A stretch of DNA of 64,000 nucleotides. Source: Caballeronia mineralivorans PML1(12) (lineage in GTDB: Bacteria > Pseudomonadota > Gammaproteobacteria > Burkholderiales > Burkholderiaceae). The notes beneath the pieces are model-generated. The model ran no database searches, was not told the DNA's origin, and was given only the letters and a program-made list of their open reading frames with translations. Below are positions 18,574 through 27,657 of this stretch, piece after piece; the stretch's first letter is position 1; each line of letters opens with the position of its first letter. The stretch covers positions 1 through 64,000 of the forward strand of contig NZ_AEJF01000121.1 of the NCBI RefSeq assembly GCF_001028175.1, written 5' to 3'. Made by a program: the position numbers and the translations under genes.

Positions 18574-19251
18574 TCAGCTCTCCTCATGCTCCCTGACAAT
18601 GTAGCCGAGCCCGCGCAAGGTCATGATCCGCGCGGTGGAGTGCGCAAGATGCTTGCGCAGGCGGTGGATGTATATGTCGATTGCGTCGGCGCTTGCTTCG
18701 TCATCGAGGCTGAAGACGCTTTCTATCAGCGTCGCTTTCGAGACCGTCTTGCCCTGCTTGAGGATGAGCGTCTCGAGAATCGCATGCTCGCGGCGGCGCA
18801 AGGTAAGTAGCTCGTCACGCACGCGGAACTCGCGTGTGTCGAAGAGATACTGAAGGTCGCCGCAAACAATCTCCTGCCCTTGGTCACCCGCCGACTGCCG
18901 TCGTATCAGCGCCTTGATGCGCGCAACCAGTTCGCGGGCGTCGAACGGCTTCACGACGTAATCGTCCGCTCCGGCGGCGAAACAGGCGACCTTGTCATCC
19001 GTCGATCCGTTCGCGGTCAGCATCAGCACGGGCACGTTGTCGCGCTTGCGGCGCAATCTCGCCAGCACGTCTTTTCCGCCAATTCCCGGCAAGCGCATGT
19101 CGAGCAGCACCGCGTCATAACGTTGGGTGCTCAGCAGCGTGCCAGCATGCTCGCCGTCCGGTGCCCAGTCGACCGCGAAGTTTTCAACCTGCATCAGATT
19201 GATGACCCAGCGCGCGAGTTCGGCGTTGTCTTCGACCAGTAGCAGCTTCAT
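18574..19251 (-). CDS. TctD-like response regulator
   Basis: A 225-residue OmpR-type regulator. The receiver has VEDN at the start, acceptor Asp in VLLDMRLPG, Thr in LMLTAN and Lys in YVVKPFDA; the winged-helix domain has LRRREHAILETLIL, IDIYIHRLRKHL and IMTLRGLGYIVRE. It overlaps the upstream kinase gene by four bases. The pair is the last part of a minus-strand run beginning with an ABC importer, so it probably controls that importer. Confidence 0.9.
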   Translation of the reverse strand: MKLLLVEDNAELARWVINLMQVENFAVDWAPDGEHAGTLLSTQRYDAVLLDMRLPGIGGKDVLARLRRKRDNVPVLMLTANGSTDDKVACFAAGADDYVVKPFDARELVARIKALIRRQSAGDQGQEIVCGDLQYLFDTREFRVRDELLTLRRREHAILETLILKQGKTVSKATLIESVFSLDDEASADAIDIYIHRLRKHLAHSTARIMTLRGLGYIVREHEES

Positions 19252-20663
19252 GCTTCACTCCTCAGTGTCTTGTCGACCGTGCGTGTTTCCTCACGCCCGG
19301 TGCGCAACTCGACGGTGACCACCAGCCCAATTCCTCCCGCGCCAGCCGCGAGCGCCACTGTTCCGCCCTGCCGGTACGCAATCTCGCGCACGATCGCCAG
19401 TCCGAGACCCGTGCCCTCCGTATCCGACGACGCGCGGTAGAAACGCTCGAAGGCGCGACTGCGCGCTTCGGCCGAGATGCCGGGGCCATTGTCCACCACC
19501 CGCAGGATCACCCTGTCTTCATCGCGCTGGGCGGTGACTGTCACGCAACCGCCGGGTTGGGTATAACGCAACGCGTTGTCGACAAGGTTGGTGACGAGCG
19601 CCGTGGTCAGCGCTTCGTCGCCGATGACAATCAAGTCCTCCTCCAGTTCCGCCCCAAGGTCTATGTCGCGCTTCTGCGCAAGCACAATGAGCTGTTCGAG
19701 CACGCCGGCAATCACCATCGTCAAGTCGACCTGGTCCTGCACGCCCGATGGCGTCACCGACTCGGCTTGCGCCAGCAGCAGCAGCTTGTTGGTCAGCGTC
19801 GTCATCTTGCGGCTGCTGGTATGCATGCTGGTGAGCGCATCGGACAGCGGTTCGTCGTGACCACCGCGTTGCCGGGCAAACTGGATCTGCGCGTCGAGCA
19901 AGGTCAGCGGCGTGCGAAGCTGGTGCGCCGCGTCCGAGATGAACTGGCGCTGCGTGGCGGTCTGCTGGCTCATGCGCGAGATGCATTGATTGATTGCATC
20001 GACGATAGGCCTCAATTCAAAGTGCAGGTTCTCGGCGCGGATAGGCTCGAGCTGCAACGGACCGCGATCGGCGACGTCGTCCTTGAGCTTCATCAGCGGG
20101 CGCAGCTCGAATGTCAGCCCGAGGTAGACCAGGGACATGGCCAGCACGAGCATCAGGAACAAGCGGATGAGTTGCGGGTGCCAAAGCCGCGTCACCATGG
20201 CGTCACGTGAGCGCTGCGTCTTCGCGACCGCGACCGTGACCTCTTCGGTGCGCCCGGAGTCGAAAAGCTGGCGAACATAAGCAACCGCCCTGACGCGCCG
20301 CCCGTCGTCCAGTGTCGTGGTGTAGAACACGGGCACGGACGAAAGTCCGGCTGGCAAGCGCAGGTCGGGATTGCCGGCGAGCAGCCGGTGCTGCGTGCCC
20401 TCGACCCTGTAGAACACATTGTCCTGCTCGGGCGACTCGAACAACTCCAGTGCGGCGGGCGGGATCTGCACGACGATATTGCCGTTGTCCCAGTCGATAT
20501 CCTCGCCAATCACACGCACCGACGACAACAACGCGTTGTCCTGGAGCAGGTCCGCGGTCTCCTGCATGTTTTGATAGGACAACGCACCGGAAACCGCGAC
20601 GAACAACGCCAGGGGCAGTAGAAGCCACCACAACAACCGACCACGCAGGCTGCCCGAAATCAC
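19248..20663 (-). CDS. TctE-like sensor histidine kinase
   Basis: A 471-residue membrane kinase. Two helices (about 10-30 and 165-187) flank a periplasmic domain of about 135 residues of the 2CSK_N/TctE type. The H-box is DAAHQLRTPLTLL, the N-box NLVDNALRY, then DNGPGIS and GTGLGLAIV; all are intact. TctE kinases typically answer tricarboxylates or related organic acids. The gene begins 37 bases after the ABC permease stop, which supports one transcript with the importer. Confidence 0.91.
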   Translation of the reverse strand: MISGSLRGRLLWWLLLPLALFVAVSGALSYQNMQETADLLQDNALLSSVRVIGEDIDWDNGNIVVQIPPAALELFESPEQDNVFYRVEGTQHRLLAGNPDLRLPAGLSSVPVFYTTTLDDGRRVRAVAYVRQLFDSGRTEEVTVAVAKTQRSRDAMVTRLWHPQLIRLFLMLVLAMSLVYLGLTFELRPLMKLKDDVADRGPLQLEPIRAENLHFELRPIVDAINQCISRMSQQTATQRQFISDAAHQLRTPLTLLDAQIQFARQRGGHDEPLSDALTSMHTSSRKMTTLTNKLLLLAQAESVTPSGVQDQVDLTMVIAGVLEQLIVLAQKRDIDLGAELEEDLIVIGDEALTTALVTNLVDNALRYTQPGGCVTVTAQRDEDRVILRVVDNGPGISAEARSRAFERFYRASSDTEGTGLGLAIVREIAYRQGGTVALAAGAGGIGLVVTVELRTGREETRTVDKTLRSEA

Positions 20664-20700
20664 AGTGAATTGCCCCTCCGTGTGGAGAGTCCGGCGAACG

Positions 20701-21555
20701 TCAAAACGCAGCCGGCTTCCACTTTAATAAATGACGTTCGAGGCTGGTCAGCAAATAATCCGCGGCGAGTGCCACCACAGCGAGCACGATCATGGCAGCG
20801 AACACGCCGCTTGCGTTGAACGCGCCCTGCGCCGTCGAGATTAGCAGGCCTATGCCCTGCTTCGAACCGAGAAATTCCCCAACCACCGCGCCGACCAATG
20901 CGAAGCCGAAGCTCACATGCAGGCTTGCGAGAATCCAGCTTAGCGCCGACGGAATCACGACGCTCATGGTCACCTGATGCTTCGAGGCTCCCAGGATCTG
21001 CGCGTTCGCAATCATGTACCGGTCCGCTTCCCGCACGCCCTGGAACGCATTGCCAAAGACCACGAAGAACACCATCACGACGGCCAGCGCGACCTTGGAC
21101 GCCATCCCGAGACCCAGTGCAATAACGAACACGGAGCCGAGCACGACACGCGGTATGGAGTTGGCGATCTGTATGTAAAGGCTGAATACATCGGACAGCA
21201 ACTTGTTACGGCCCAGCACTATGCCACACACAATACCCGCCACCGAGCCGATCAAAAATCCCAGGCCCGTTTCTTCCAGCGTGACCAGGACTTGAACCAG
21301 CAGCGGCCCCTGCGACGTGCCGTTCGTGAACCATTCAACGAGCTGCTGATAAATCAGCGACGGCATGGAGAAGAAAAACGGATCGATCCATTTCTGGCGC
21401 GCCGCCACTTCCCAACCGCCCAGCACAAACACCAGCACTGCGATCCGCAACGCGATAATGGTCCACTTGCGCGCCCTGATGCGCCGTTGCGCGATCTGCT
21501 CATCCTTCGCCAGCGACGTCAGATCCGGATGGCCGCTTGCTGCCGGGTCGTTCAT
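20701..21555 (-). CDS. ABC importer permease, NitT/SsuC/TauC type
   Basis: A 284-residue inner-membrane permease. The ATG at 21555 has AAGGAAG upstream; an in-frame TTG at 21579 overlaps the preceding gene and is less likely. About six helices are visible, and the cytoplasmic coupling loop reads LGASKHQVTMSVVIPSAL, typical of the sulfonate/nitrate/taurine class. The 47-residue N-terminal extension is hydrophilic. Neighbours supply the ATPase and binding protein, completing the transporter. The substrate is not determined by sequence. Confidence 0.9.
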   Translation of the reverse strand: MNDPAASGHPDLTSLAKDEQIAQRRIRARKWTIIALRIAVLVFVLGGWEVAARQKWIDPFFFSMPSLIYQQLVEWFTNGTSQGPLLVQVLVTLEETGLGFLIGSVAGIVCGIVLGRNKLLSDVFSLYIQIANSIPRVVLGSVFVIALGLGMASKVALAVVMVFFVVFGNAFQGVREADRYMIANAQILGASKHQVTMSVVIPSALSWILASLHVSFGFALVGAVVGEFLGSKQGIGLLISTAQGAFNASGVFAAMIVLAVVALAADYLLTSLERHLLKWKPAAF

Positions 21556-21571
21556 CTTCAAGCTTCCTTGC

Positions 21572-22369
21572 TTACCCAATTTTTACTTCCTCGCGCAAGT
21601 CGTGCCAGATTTGGCGCGAAATCTCAACAAAACGCGGTTCATAGCGGATCTCGGAGGTCACGCGCGGGCGCGGCAGATCGATCTCGTACACGTTCTTGAG
21701 GGTGGCCGGCCGGGCGCTCAGCACGAACACGCGATCGGCCAACGCGATGGCTTCTTCAAGGTCGTGCGTCACGAACACGACCGAGCCCGCGTTGCCCGAC
21801 CATAACTGCAGCAGTTCGTCCTGCATCAGCGTGCGCGTCTGCATGTCGAGCGCCGAGAACGGCTCGTCCATCAACAAGATTTCCGGATTGTTGATGAAGG
21901 TCTGCGCCAGCGCCACGCGCTTGCGCATGCCGCCCGACAATTGATGCGGATAATGTTTGGCGAACTTGTCCAGTCCCACGCGACGAATCCACTCATGCGC
22001 CAGGTCGTGCGCCGCGGCCTTCGACCGCCCTCGATACAGCGGCCCGGCCGCCACATTCTCCAGCACCGTGCGCCAGGGAAACACTGCGTCGGCCTGGAAC
22101 ACGAAACCGATACGCGGATCGATACCGTCCACCGGCTGGCCCATCACGCGCACTTCGCCCGTGGTCGGTTTCAGCAAGCCGGTAATCATGCTGAGCGTGG
22201 TGGACTTGCCGCAACCGGTCGGACCGACGATGGCGACGAACTCGCCCTTCGCCACCGACATGCTGAAGTCCCGTAGCGCGAGCGTCGCGTGGCCGTCGGG
22301 TGAAATGAAGCGGCATGACACATGATTGAACTGGATTGCCGGCGTGTCCCGAACGGAAGGCTGATTCAT
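21572..22369 (-). CDS. ABC importer ATPase, SsuB/TauB type
   Basis: A 265-residue ATP-binding subunit. Walker A GPTGCGKST, signature LSGGMRKRVALAQ, Walker B ILLMDEPFSALD and the switch His in VFVTHDLEEA are all present. The start at 22369 follows GTGAGG; a GTG at 22381 would overlap the upstream gene. It sits between binding protein and permease genes with gaps of 8 and 16 bases, a tight operon. Confidence 0.92.
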   Translation of the reverse strand: MNQPSVRDTPAIQFNHVSCRFISPDGHATLALRDFSMSVAKGEFVAIVGPTGCGKSTTLSMITGLLKPTTGEVRVMGQPVDGIDPRIGFVFQADAVFPWRTVLENVAAGPLYRGRSKAAAHDLAHEWIRRVGLDKFAKHYPHQLSGGMRKRVALAQTFINNPEILLMDEPFSALDMQTRTLMQDELLQLWSGNAGSVVFVTHDLEEAIALADRVFVLSARPATLKNVYEIDLPRPRVTSEIRYEPRFVEISRQIWHDLREEVKIG

Positions 22370-22377
22370 CCAATACC

Positions 22378-23406
22378 TCACTTCACCTGATTCACGAACT
22401 GATTGGTGAAGGTCCTGGACAGGTCGATATGCTTGTCCTTGACCGACGGGTTGAAACCCGCAAGCACTTTCAGAACCGTATCCGGACCATCGGCGGGCAT
22501 CTTGCCGTCGACGGTGTACATCGGCAGCGAGGCCTTTAGCGCACTGACGTACAGGGCTTTGTCGCTGCCGTAGTAATCCTTCGGCATCTGCGCGGCGATC
22601 TCGTCGGCGCTGTGGGTGTGCAGATACTGCAACGTGCGTACGAACGCGCGCGCGAGTTTCGCGGCTTCGTCCTTGTGGGTATCGAGCCAGGCGCTCTGGA
22701 CATACAAACTAGATGCCGGGTAGGTGCCGCCGAGCGCGGCGCGCGTACCCGCCACGTCGCGCATGTCGACCAGCACCTTCGCGTCGCCCGACTTGAGCAG
22801 TTGCGAGACCGTCGGCTCCGTGGTCATGCCCGCGTCGATGCGGTTCTGCTTGATGGCCGCAATGAAGCTGTTGTCAGCGCCGACCGGCAGCACCGAATAC
22901 TGCGAGCTGGAAATGCCGTTGAGGTGCGCGAGATACTGCGTCAGGAAGTTGGTCGACGAGCCCAGCCCCGTCACGCCCAGTGTCTTGCCCTTGACGTCGG
23001 CCATGCTCTTGATCGTGGCGGCCTGGCTCGACGCCACCATTTCCACTTCGCCCGGCACCTGGCCGAACACGACGATCGCCCTGACCTCCTTGCCCTTCGC
23101 CTGCAGGTCGATCGAATGATCGTAGAAGCCAACGACGGCTTGCACGGCACCTGCCAGCAACTCGTTTTCCGCATCGACGCCAGCGGGTTGCGAGAGCAGC
23201 TCGACGTCAAGACCTTCGTCCTTGAAATACCCAAGTTGCTCGGTAAGCCGTGCAGGCAGATAGATAAGCTTGGTGATGCCGCCGACCATGATGGTCACTT
23301 TTTGCGGATCCGCCGCTTTGGCCGGCGATGAAAACACGGACAGCGCCAGACAGGATGCGAGCGCGAATTTCGTGAGGCGGGCTGAGCGGCTAAAGGCGTG
23401 ATTCAT
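22378..23406 (-). CDS. ABC importer periplasmic binding protein, SsuA/NMT1-like
   Basis: A 342-residue solute-binding protein with a Sec signal peptide ending in SPAKAA. The mature start KVTIMVGGITKLIYLPARLTEQLGYFKDEGLDVELLS, the AVVGFYDHSIDLQAKGK block and the GKTLGVTGLGSSTNFLTQYL block are typical of the NitT/TauT/NMT1 class, which binds sulfonates, nitrate, thiamine precursors or aromatic acids. It is the first gene of the importer run. Linkage to a TctDE-like pair suggests an organic acid, but this is inference. Confidence 0.88.
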   Translation of the reverse strand: MNHAFSRSARLTKFALASCLALSVFSSPAKAADPQKVTIMVGGITKLIYLPARLTEQLGYFKDEGLDVELLSQPAGVDAENELLAGAVQAVVGFYDHSIDLQAKGKEVRAIVVFGQVPGEVEMVASSQAATIKSMADVKGKTLGVTGLGSSTNFLTQYLAHLNGISSSQYSVLPVGADNSFIAAIKQNRIDAGMTTEPTVSQLLKSGDAKVLVDMRDVAGTRAALGGTYPASSLYVQSAWLDTHKDEAAKLARAFVRTLQYLHTHSADEIAAQMPKDYYGSDKALYVSALKASLPMYTVDGKMPADGPDTVLKVLAGFNPSVKDKHIDLSRTFTNQFVNQVK

Positions 23407-23634
23407 TATTGTCTCCGTTTTTGACCCGATGACCGGGCTGGCGTCTGATTGATCGCCTTATAAAAATTCTACGGGGGTGAATCCTTCTCCAACCTTTCAC
23501 GTTTCCGCTTTGATGGGCTGCTGCGGGTTTGTCCTGAGTGATCAGAGGCTCGGATAGTGTGACGGGAAGGCTTGCTGTATCTGCCGCGAGCCGAAGCTAC
23601 GCCGCGGGTCGTTTCCGGCGCAGGCAAGGCAACG

Positions 23635-24297
23635 TCACACGATGCTCTTCAACCGGTAACCCACGCCGCGAATGGTCATGATCTGGTCGGCGCCAATTTT
23701 GCGGCGCAGGCTGTGCACATGGACTTCAATCGTGTTGCTGCCGATTTCCTCGCCCCATCCATACAGCTTCTCTTCGAGTTCAGCACGCCTGAACACGCGC
23801 GCCGGTTGTTCAAGCAGGACCTGAAGCAACGCAAACTCGCGAGGCACGAGCGGCAACGGCACGCCGTTCTTCGTCGCTTCATGCGACACCGGATCAAGGC
23901 TCAGTTCACCATGCGAGTACGTCGTCTGCTTCTGGCCGGTGCGACGCCTGAGCAGCGCCCGCACCCGCGCGCTGAGTTCGTCCAGATCGAAGGGCTTCAT
24001 GAGATAGTCGTCGGCGCCGGCATCCAGGCCGCGAATGCGATCGTCCACCGCGTCCCGTGCGGTCAGGATGATGACCGCTGCATCGCCCCCTGCTTTGCGA
24101 TAACTGTTCAAGACATCGATTCCGTCCCGCTTCGGAAGACCGAGATCAAGCAGGACCAGGTCGTATACGCCGTTGCCCAGCGACAGTTCCGCCTCGCGCC
24201 CGTCCGCCGCCCAGTCGATGGCGTAGTCCGCGCGACGCAAGTGGTCGAGCACGGTCTCCGCAATCATGTCGTCGTCTTCAACCAATAGCAGTCTCAT
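23635..24297 (-). CDS. QseB/PmrA-like response regulator without adjacent kinase
   Basis: A 220-residue OmpR-type regulator from the ATG at 24297 (an in-frame start at 24321 adds eight residues). Complete receiver: VEDDD, acceptor Asp in VLLDLGLP, Thr in IILTAR, Lys in YLMKPFDL. Winged-helix domain: LVPREFALLQVLLE, IEVHVHSLRRKIG, IMTIRGVGYRLK. No kinase gene is next to it. Two tandem CTTAAG-type boxes lie upstream, the target type of PmrA/QseB proteins, so autoregulation is likely. Confidence 0.9.
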   Translation of the reverse strand: MRLLLVEDDDMIAETVLDHLRRADYAIDWAADGREAELSLGNGVYDLVLLDLGLPKRDGIDVLNSYRKAGGDAAVIILTARDAVDDRIRGLDAGADDYLMKPFDLDELSARVRALLRRRTGQKQTTYSHGELSLDPVSHEATKNGVPLPLVPREFALLQVLLEQPARVFRRAELEEKLYGWGEEIGSNTIEVHVHSLRRKIGADQIMTIRGVGYRLKSIV

Positions 24298-24350
24298 TGC
24301 CGCCTTCCATCTCTTAAGCATTCAGATTCCACCATTGTTCTTGGGGCGAG

Positions 24351-24367
24351 CTTAAGGGTTGCTTAAG
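24351..24367 (+). promoter_or_regulatory. PmrA/QseB-type tandem box 1
   Basis: CTTAAG-GGTTG-CTTAAG: two identical hexamers with a 5-base spacer, the PmrA-box arrangement. It lies about 55-70 bases upstream of the regulator gene start at 24297. A further single CTTAAG lies at 24313-24318. Confidence 0.65.
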
Positions 24368-24462
24368 GTGACTTTTAATCGATGAAGTTATCGATTTAGC
24401 GGTTTCCGTGTCGTGATAATCACCCTTTTTACGCGGCCGTAGCACACGGGCTTCGGCACTTG

Positions 24463-24479
24463 CTTAAGGCATGCTTAAC
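24463..24479 (+). promoter_or_regulatory. PmrA/QseB-type tandem box 2
   Basis: CTTAAG-GCATG-CTTAAC: same arrangement and orientation as box 1, 112 bases further on. It lies about 100 bases upstream of the small Ala/Ser/Thr-rich gene at 24579, which is therefore a candidate member of the same regulon. Confidence 0.65.
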
Positions 24480-24578
24480 CAGGTCGAATAATAAAAAAAT
24501 ATACCGCTCAATACGCTGTTAATACTGCCGATACACCGTAGGCATTACCGCAACTTACCTAACCCGGGGAATATCCAA

Positions 24579-24893
24579 ATGAACGTCAGTCCACTCAGCC
24601 AGCCGGCAACGCCGCCGGCGACTGCCGCTGTTGCAACGACGACTGCATCAACGGCGTCTGCGTCAACGGCTGCATCGACAAGCACTACATCAACAACCGC
24701 AACCAGCAAGACGGCCGCTGCGAGCCCGGCAGCTCCGCCGCCGTCGTCGACGACAGTCAGCATCAGCAACGCGGCGCGCGCAGCGTTGGCGGAAGCCACT
24801 GAATCAGCAGCGACGACGGCAAAGGAAGCTGGCGGTGGCGATATGCAAGCGCAGAGGCTGTTGGCAAAAGAAGCCGCCAATAAGATCGGCTAA
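24579..24893 (+). CDS. Small Ala/Ser/Thr-rich low-complexity protein
   Basis: A 104-residue protein of unknown function. Residues 1-55 are almost entirely Ala, Ser, Thr and Pro; residues 58-104 look structured and helical (VSISNAARAALAEATESAATT, then MQAQRLLAKEAANKIG). There is no signal peptide or membrane helix. A plausible promoter region with a PmrA/QseB-type box lies upstream, divergent from the response-regulator gene. The family is not recognised by me; low complexity means database matches would need care. Confidence 0.6.
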   Translation: MNVSPLSQPATPPATAAVATTTASTASASTAASTSTTSTTATSKTAAASPAAPPPSSTTVSISNAARAALAEATESAATTAKEAGGGDMQAQRLLAKEAANKIG

Positions 24894-24974
24894 GCTGAAG
24901 TAGACGCGTTCGAGGTTGCGGGAGAGCAACCTCGAACGGCTGACTATGATGGACTGGGCTCAGATGGACTGGAC

Positions 24975-25529
24975 TCAGCGCATTTTGCGCGTGCCGGGCA
25001 GCATCCTGCCCAGGGTGCCGTCACGGATGACGAACTGATGAAACAACGCAGCAGCGACGTGCACGCCAATGAGGACCAGCAGGACCCAGGCGGTGAGTTT
25101 GTGGACGTCACCGAGCGTATGCCCAAGCGCTGAACCTGTAGTCGCGAGTGCCGGCAGCGGCACGACATGGAACAGCGACACATCCCACCCGCGCGCCGAC
25201 GCGTTGGCCCAACCCATCAGCGGCAGCGCGATCAGCAGCACGTACAGCAACCCATGCGTGACGCGAGCGGCCAATCGCATGACTGGTGGCACAATTTGCG
25301 ATTCAGCAGGCGGCTTGTGACTGAAACGCCATGCGAGCCGAATCAACACCAGCAGCACGATCGTTGCACCCACAGACAGATGCAACCCGACCAGACCAAC
25401 AGGTTTCGTGTCTCGATGTACATCGGGCATAAGCCAGCCGATCGCGTACTGCACGGCTAGCACCAGCACGGTGAGCCAGTGAAAGAACTTGGCGGGCGCG
25501 CTGAAGGCTGGGGTTTCACTTGTCTGCAT
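24975..25529 (-). CDS. Cytochrome b561
   Basis: A 184-residue di-heme inner-membrane cytochrome, thought to move electrons between quinol and periplasmic or membrane acceptors. Four helices carry the conserved His (FHWLTVLVLAVQYAIGW, GLHLSVGATIVLLVL, THGLLYVLLIALPLMGW, VHKLTAWVLLVLIGVHVAAALFHQ). The ATG at 25529 is preferred over an upstream start at 25586, which would add a non-hydrophobic leader. A CTTAG direct repeat lies about 100 bases upstream, the same type as in the promoter of the QseB-like regulator at 27657. Confidence 0.88.
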   Translation of the reverse strand: MQTSETPAFSAPAKFFHWLTVLVLAVQYAIGWLMPDVHRDTKPVGLVGLHLSVGATIVLLVLIRLAWRFSHKPPAESQIVPPVMRLAARVTHGLLYVLLIALPLMGWANASARGWDVSLFHVVPLPALATTGSALGHTLGDVHKLTAWVLLVLIGVHVAAALFHQFVIRDGTLGRMLPGTRKMR

Positions 25530-25627
25530 CAGGAGGTCGCTGGAAGGGTTGTTTTTGGGGTCGACTGTTCGCGTTGCGGCCAGCATAAGCGAATGGAACC
25601 TATCTTACATACTAATAAAACAAGCGC

Positions 25628-25644
25628 CTTAGCAGAGACTTAGG
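25628..25644 (+). promoter_or_regulatory. Candidate QseB-type box upstream of cytochrome b561
   Basis: CTTAGC-AGAGA-CTTAGG: direct repeat with an 11-base period. It lies between the b561 start and the kinase stop and has the same layout as 27701-27717. Confidence 0.5.
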
Positions 25645-25693
25645 AGTGGTCTCGCGCAAGCCTCTTACTTGCGAGCCGAAACGCCAACGCGCG

Positions 25694-27019
25694 CTAAAGC
25701 AAATGATAATAAGTCGCATGAAAACCATCGCTGGCATTCTCCAGCACCAGTCGCCCGCCGTTGCGGCGAGCGATCTCCGACACGATCGACAGTCCCAGCC
25801 CGCTGCCGCTGGACGCCGTACCCGGCACGCGATAAAACCGCTCGGTAATACGCACAAGCTGGTCATCGGGAACACCTTGTCCGGAGTCCTTGACGCTGCA
25901 GACGAGGAAACCCTCCCGGTTCACCACGGCCACGTCGACCTTCCCCCCTTCAGGCACATACCTCACCGCGTTGTCGACGAGGTTGCGCAGGGCAATGGTG
26001 ACCGCCGACGCATCCAGGTCGACCTGGAGGTCGTCCACCTGCTTAAGCCCGAGATCCACATTTTTCGCATTGGCTACGTTCACTGCGTCCTGGATTGCAT
26101 CCGTCGCGAGCTTATGAAGCGACACGAGCGAGCGCGCAGGCGCCGCCGCATGTTGTGAGCGCGCCAACGCGAGCAGTTGCTCGACCAATCGCGCAGTCCG
26201 GTGCACGGCGACTTGCAAGGCCATCAACCGCGTGCGCGCGTCCTCGGGATCGGTTGCGACCGTGAGACTCTCCGCCTGCAATGTCAGCGCGGCCAGCGGC
26301 GAGCGTAACTCGTGCGCAGCGTCGGCAATAAACCTCCGCTGCTGGGCCATGGCATCCTTGAGCCGGCTGATCAGGCGATTGATCGAGCGGATGAACGGCA
26401 GCAACTCCTTCGGGATTCCCGCCTCCGACAACGAGTCGAGCGTGACCTCATCCTGCCCGTCCACCGTTGCGGCCAAGCGACGTACCGGCGCTAGCGCACC
26501 GCGAACGATCAGCACGATGACGATCAGCAGGAGCGGCGTCAGTGCGAGCATGGGCACCAGGGTTCGCAGCGAGCCGTCGTGTGCGATTTCGTCCCGGATG
26601 GTCGACCTCTCAGCCACTACCAGGCGGTCGCCACCCTGCAGCGTCTGTACATTGACTCGCCAGCGCTTGCCGTCGAAGTCGACGTTCTGAAAGCCGTCGG
26701 CGAGCGTCTCGAGCCGCGGCAAAGGCACGTCCGTGCTCGTGCCGGCCCCACCCGGACTCACGCGTGAAATAATCAGCGACATACCGGCGTCATGCTCGTC
26801 TGGCCACATTACGGTGGGAGTCGCGGGCACCAGCTTGCCGCTGTTGACCAGGACGCCGATGTCATGGAGATGGTGGTCCTGCAGCCGGCTAGCTTCGCGA
26901 TAACCGCCAACGAACGACAGCACGCTGCCTATCAACGCAAACAGCACAATGATGCCGATGATCGACCACGTCAGTTGCCTTGTCAGCGCGCGTGGTTTTC
27001 GTCCCGATCGACCATCCAT
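25694..27019 (-). CDS. QseC-like sensor histidine kinase
   Basis: A 441-residue inner-membrane kinase. Helices at about 14-38 and 153-173 flank a periplasmic domain of about 115 residues. The H-box is DAAHELRSPLAAL, the N-box NLVDNAVRY, then DSGQGVP and GSGLGLSIV. The gene overlaps the upstream regulator by 37 bases, so they form a pair. QseC-family kinases have been linked to quorum or catecholamine signals in enterics; here the signal is unknown. Confidence 0.91.
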   Translation of the reverse strand: MDGRSGRKPRALTRQLTWSIIGIIVLFALIGSVLSFVGGYREASRLQDHHLHDIGVLVNSGKLVPATPTVMWPDEHDAGMSLIISRVSPGGAGTSTDVPLPRLETLADGFQNVDFDGKRWRVNVQTLQGGDRLVVAERSTIRDEIAHDGSLRTLVPMLALTPLLLIVIVLIVRGALAPVRRLAATVDGQDEVTLDSLSEAGIPKELLPFIRSINRLISRLKDAMAQQRRFIADAAHELRSPLAALTLQAESLTVATDPEDARTRLMALQVAVHRTARLVEQLLALARSQHAAAPARSLVSLHKLATDAIQDAVNVANAKNVDLGLKQVDDLQVDLDASAVTIALRNLVDNAVRYVPEGGKVDVAVVNREGFLVCSVKDSGQGVPDDQLVRITERFYRVPGTASSGSGLGLSIVSEIARRNGGRLVLENASDGFHATYYHLL

Positions 27020-27657
27020 CCCACACCTCGTATGTTGCGAATCGCGCTATGCCCGATCTTTTTTCTAATCGTATGGATCAGGTATTCGACGGCGTTGCTG
27101 TCGACCTGCTCGTTCCATCCGTACACCCGGTTCTCGAGCTCACTCCTCGAGAGAATGATGCCGGGACGCGAGAGCAACGCTCTCAGCACCGCAAATTCGC
27201 GACCCGACAAACGGCATTCGACGTTGTTATACACCGCGACCAGCGTACGCGGATCGAGCGACAGCTTGCCGCTCGAAAGCGTGGCGTCGGGATGGTGGCC
27301 GAGCTTGCGGGTTGCCGCGCGCAGCCGCGCCAGCATCTCGTTCAGGTTGAACGGCTTGACCAGGTAGTCGTCGGCCCCGCTGTCGAGCCCTTCGATCCGG
27401 TCATCCACGCCGTCACGCGCAGTCATGATCAGGACCGGCGTGTCCGTGTCACGCTTGCGCAGGTCGCGCAAGATGCTCAGGCCGTCTCCCTGGGGGAGGT
27501 TCAGGTCGAGTAGCACGGCGTCATGTTCACGGCCGAGCAAGGCGCCCATTGCCGAGGGCGCGTCCACGACCCAGTCCGCGACATAAGCCGCGTCGTGCAG
27601 TGCGCGAGCAATCGCGGTGCCGATCAGCTCGTCGTCCTCTACTACCAGGATGCGCAT
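26983..27657 (-). CDS. QseB-like response regulator
   Basis: A 224-residue OmpR-type regulator and partner of the overlapping kinase. Receiver: VEDD, acceptor Asp in VLLDLNLPQ, Thr in LIMTAR, Lys in YLVKPFNL. Winged-helix domain: LSGREFAVLRALLS, NAVEYLIHTIRKKIG, IRNIRGVGWMV. A CTTAGC-N5-ATTAGG box lies 44-60 bases upstream, suggesting autoregulation. It is divergent from the hopanoid genes. Confidence 0.91.
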   Translation of the reverse strand: MRILVVEDDELIGTAIARALHDAAYVADWVVDAPSAMGALLGREHDAVLLDLNLPQGDGLSILRDLRKRDTDTPVLIMTARDGVDDRIEGLDSGADDYLVKPFNLNEMLARLRAATRKLGHHPDATLSSGKLSLDPRTLVAVYNNVECRLSGREFAVLRALLSRPGIILSRSELENRVYGWNEQVDSNAVEYLIHTIRKKIGHSAIRNIRGVGWMVDRDENHAR

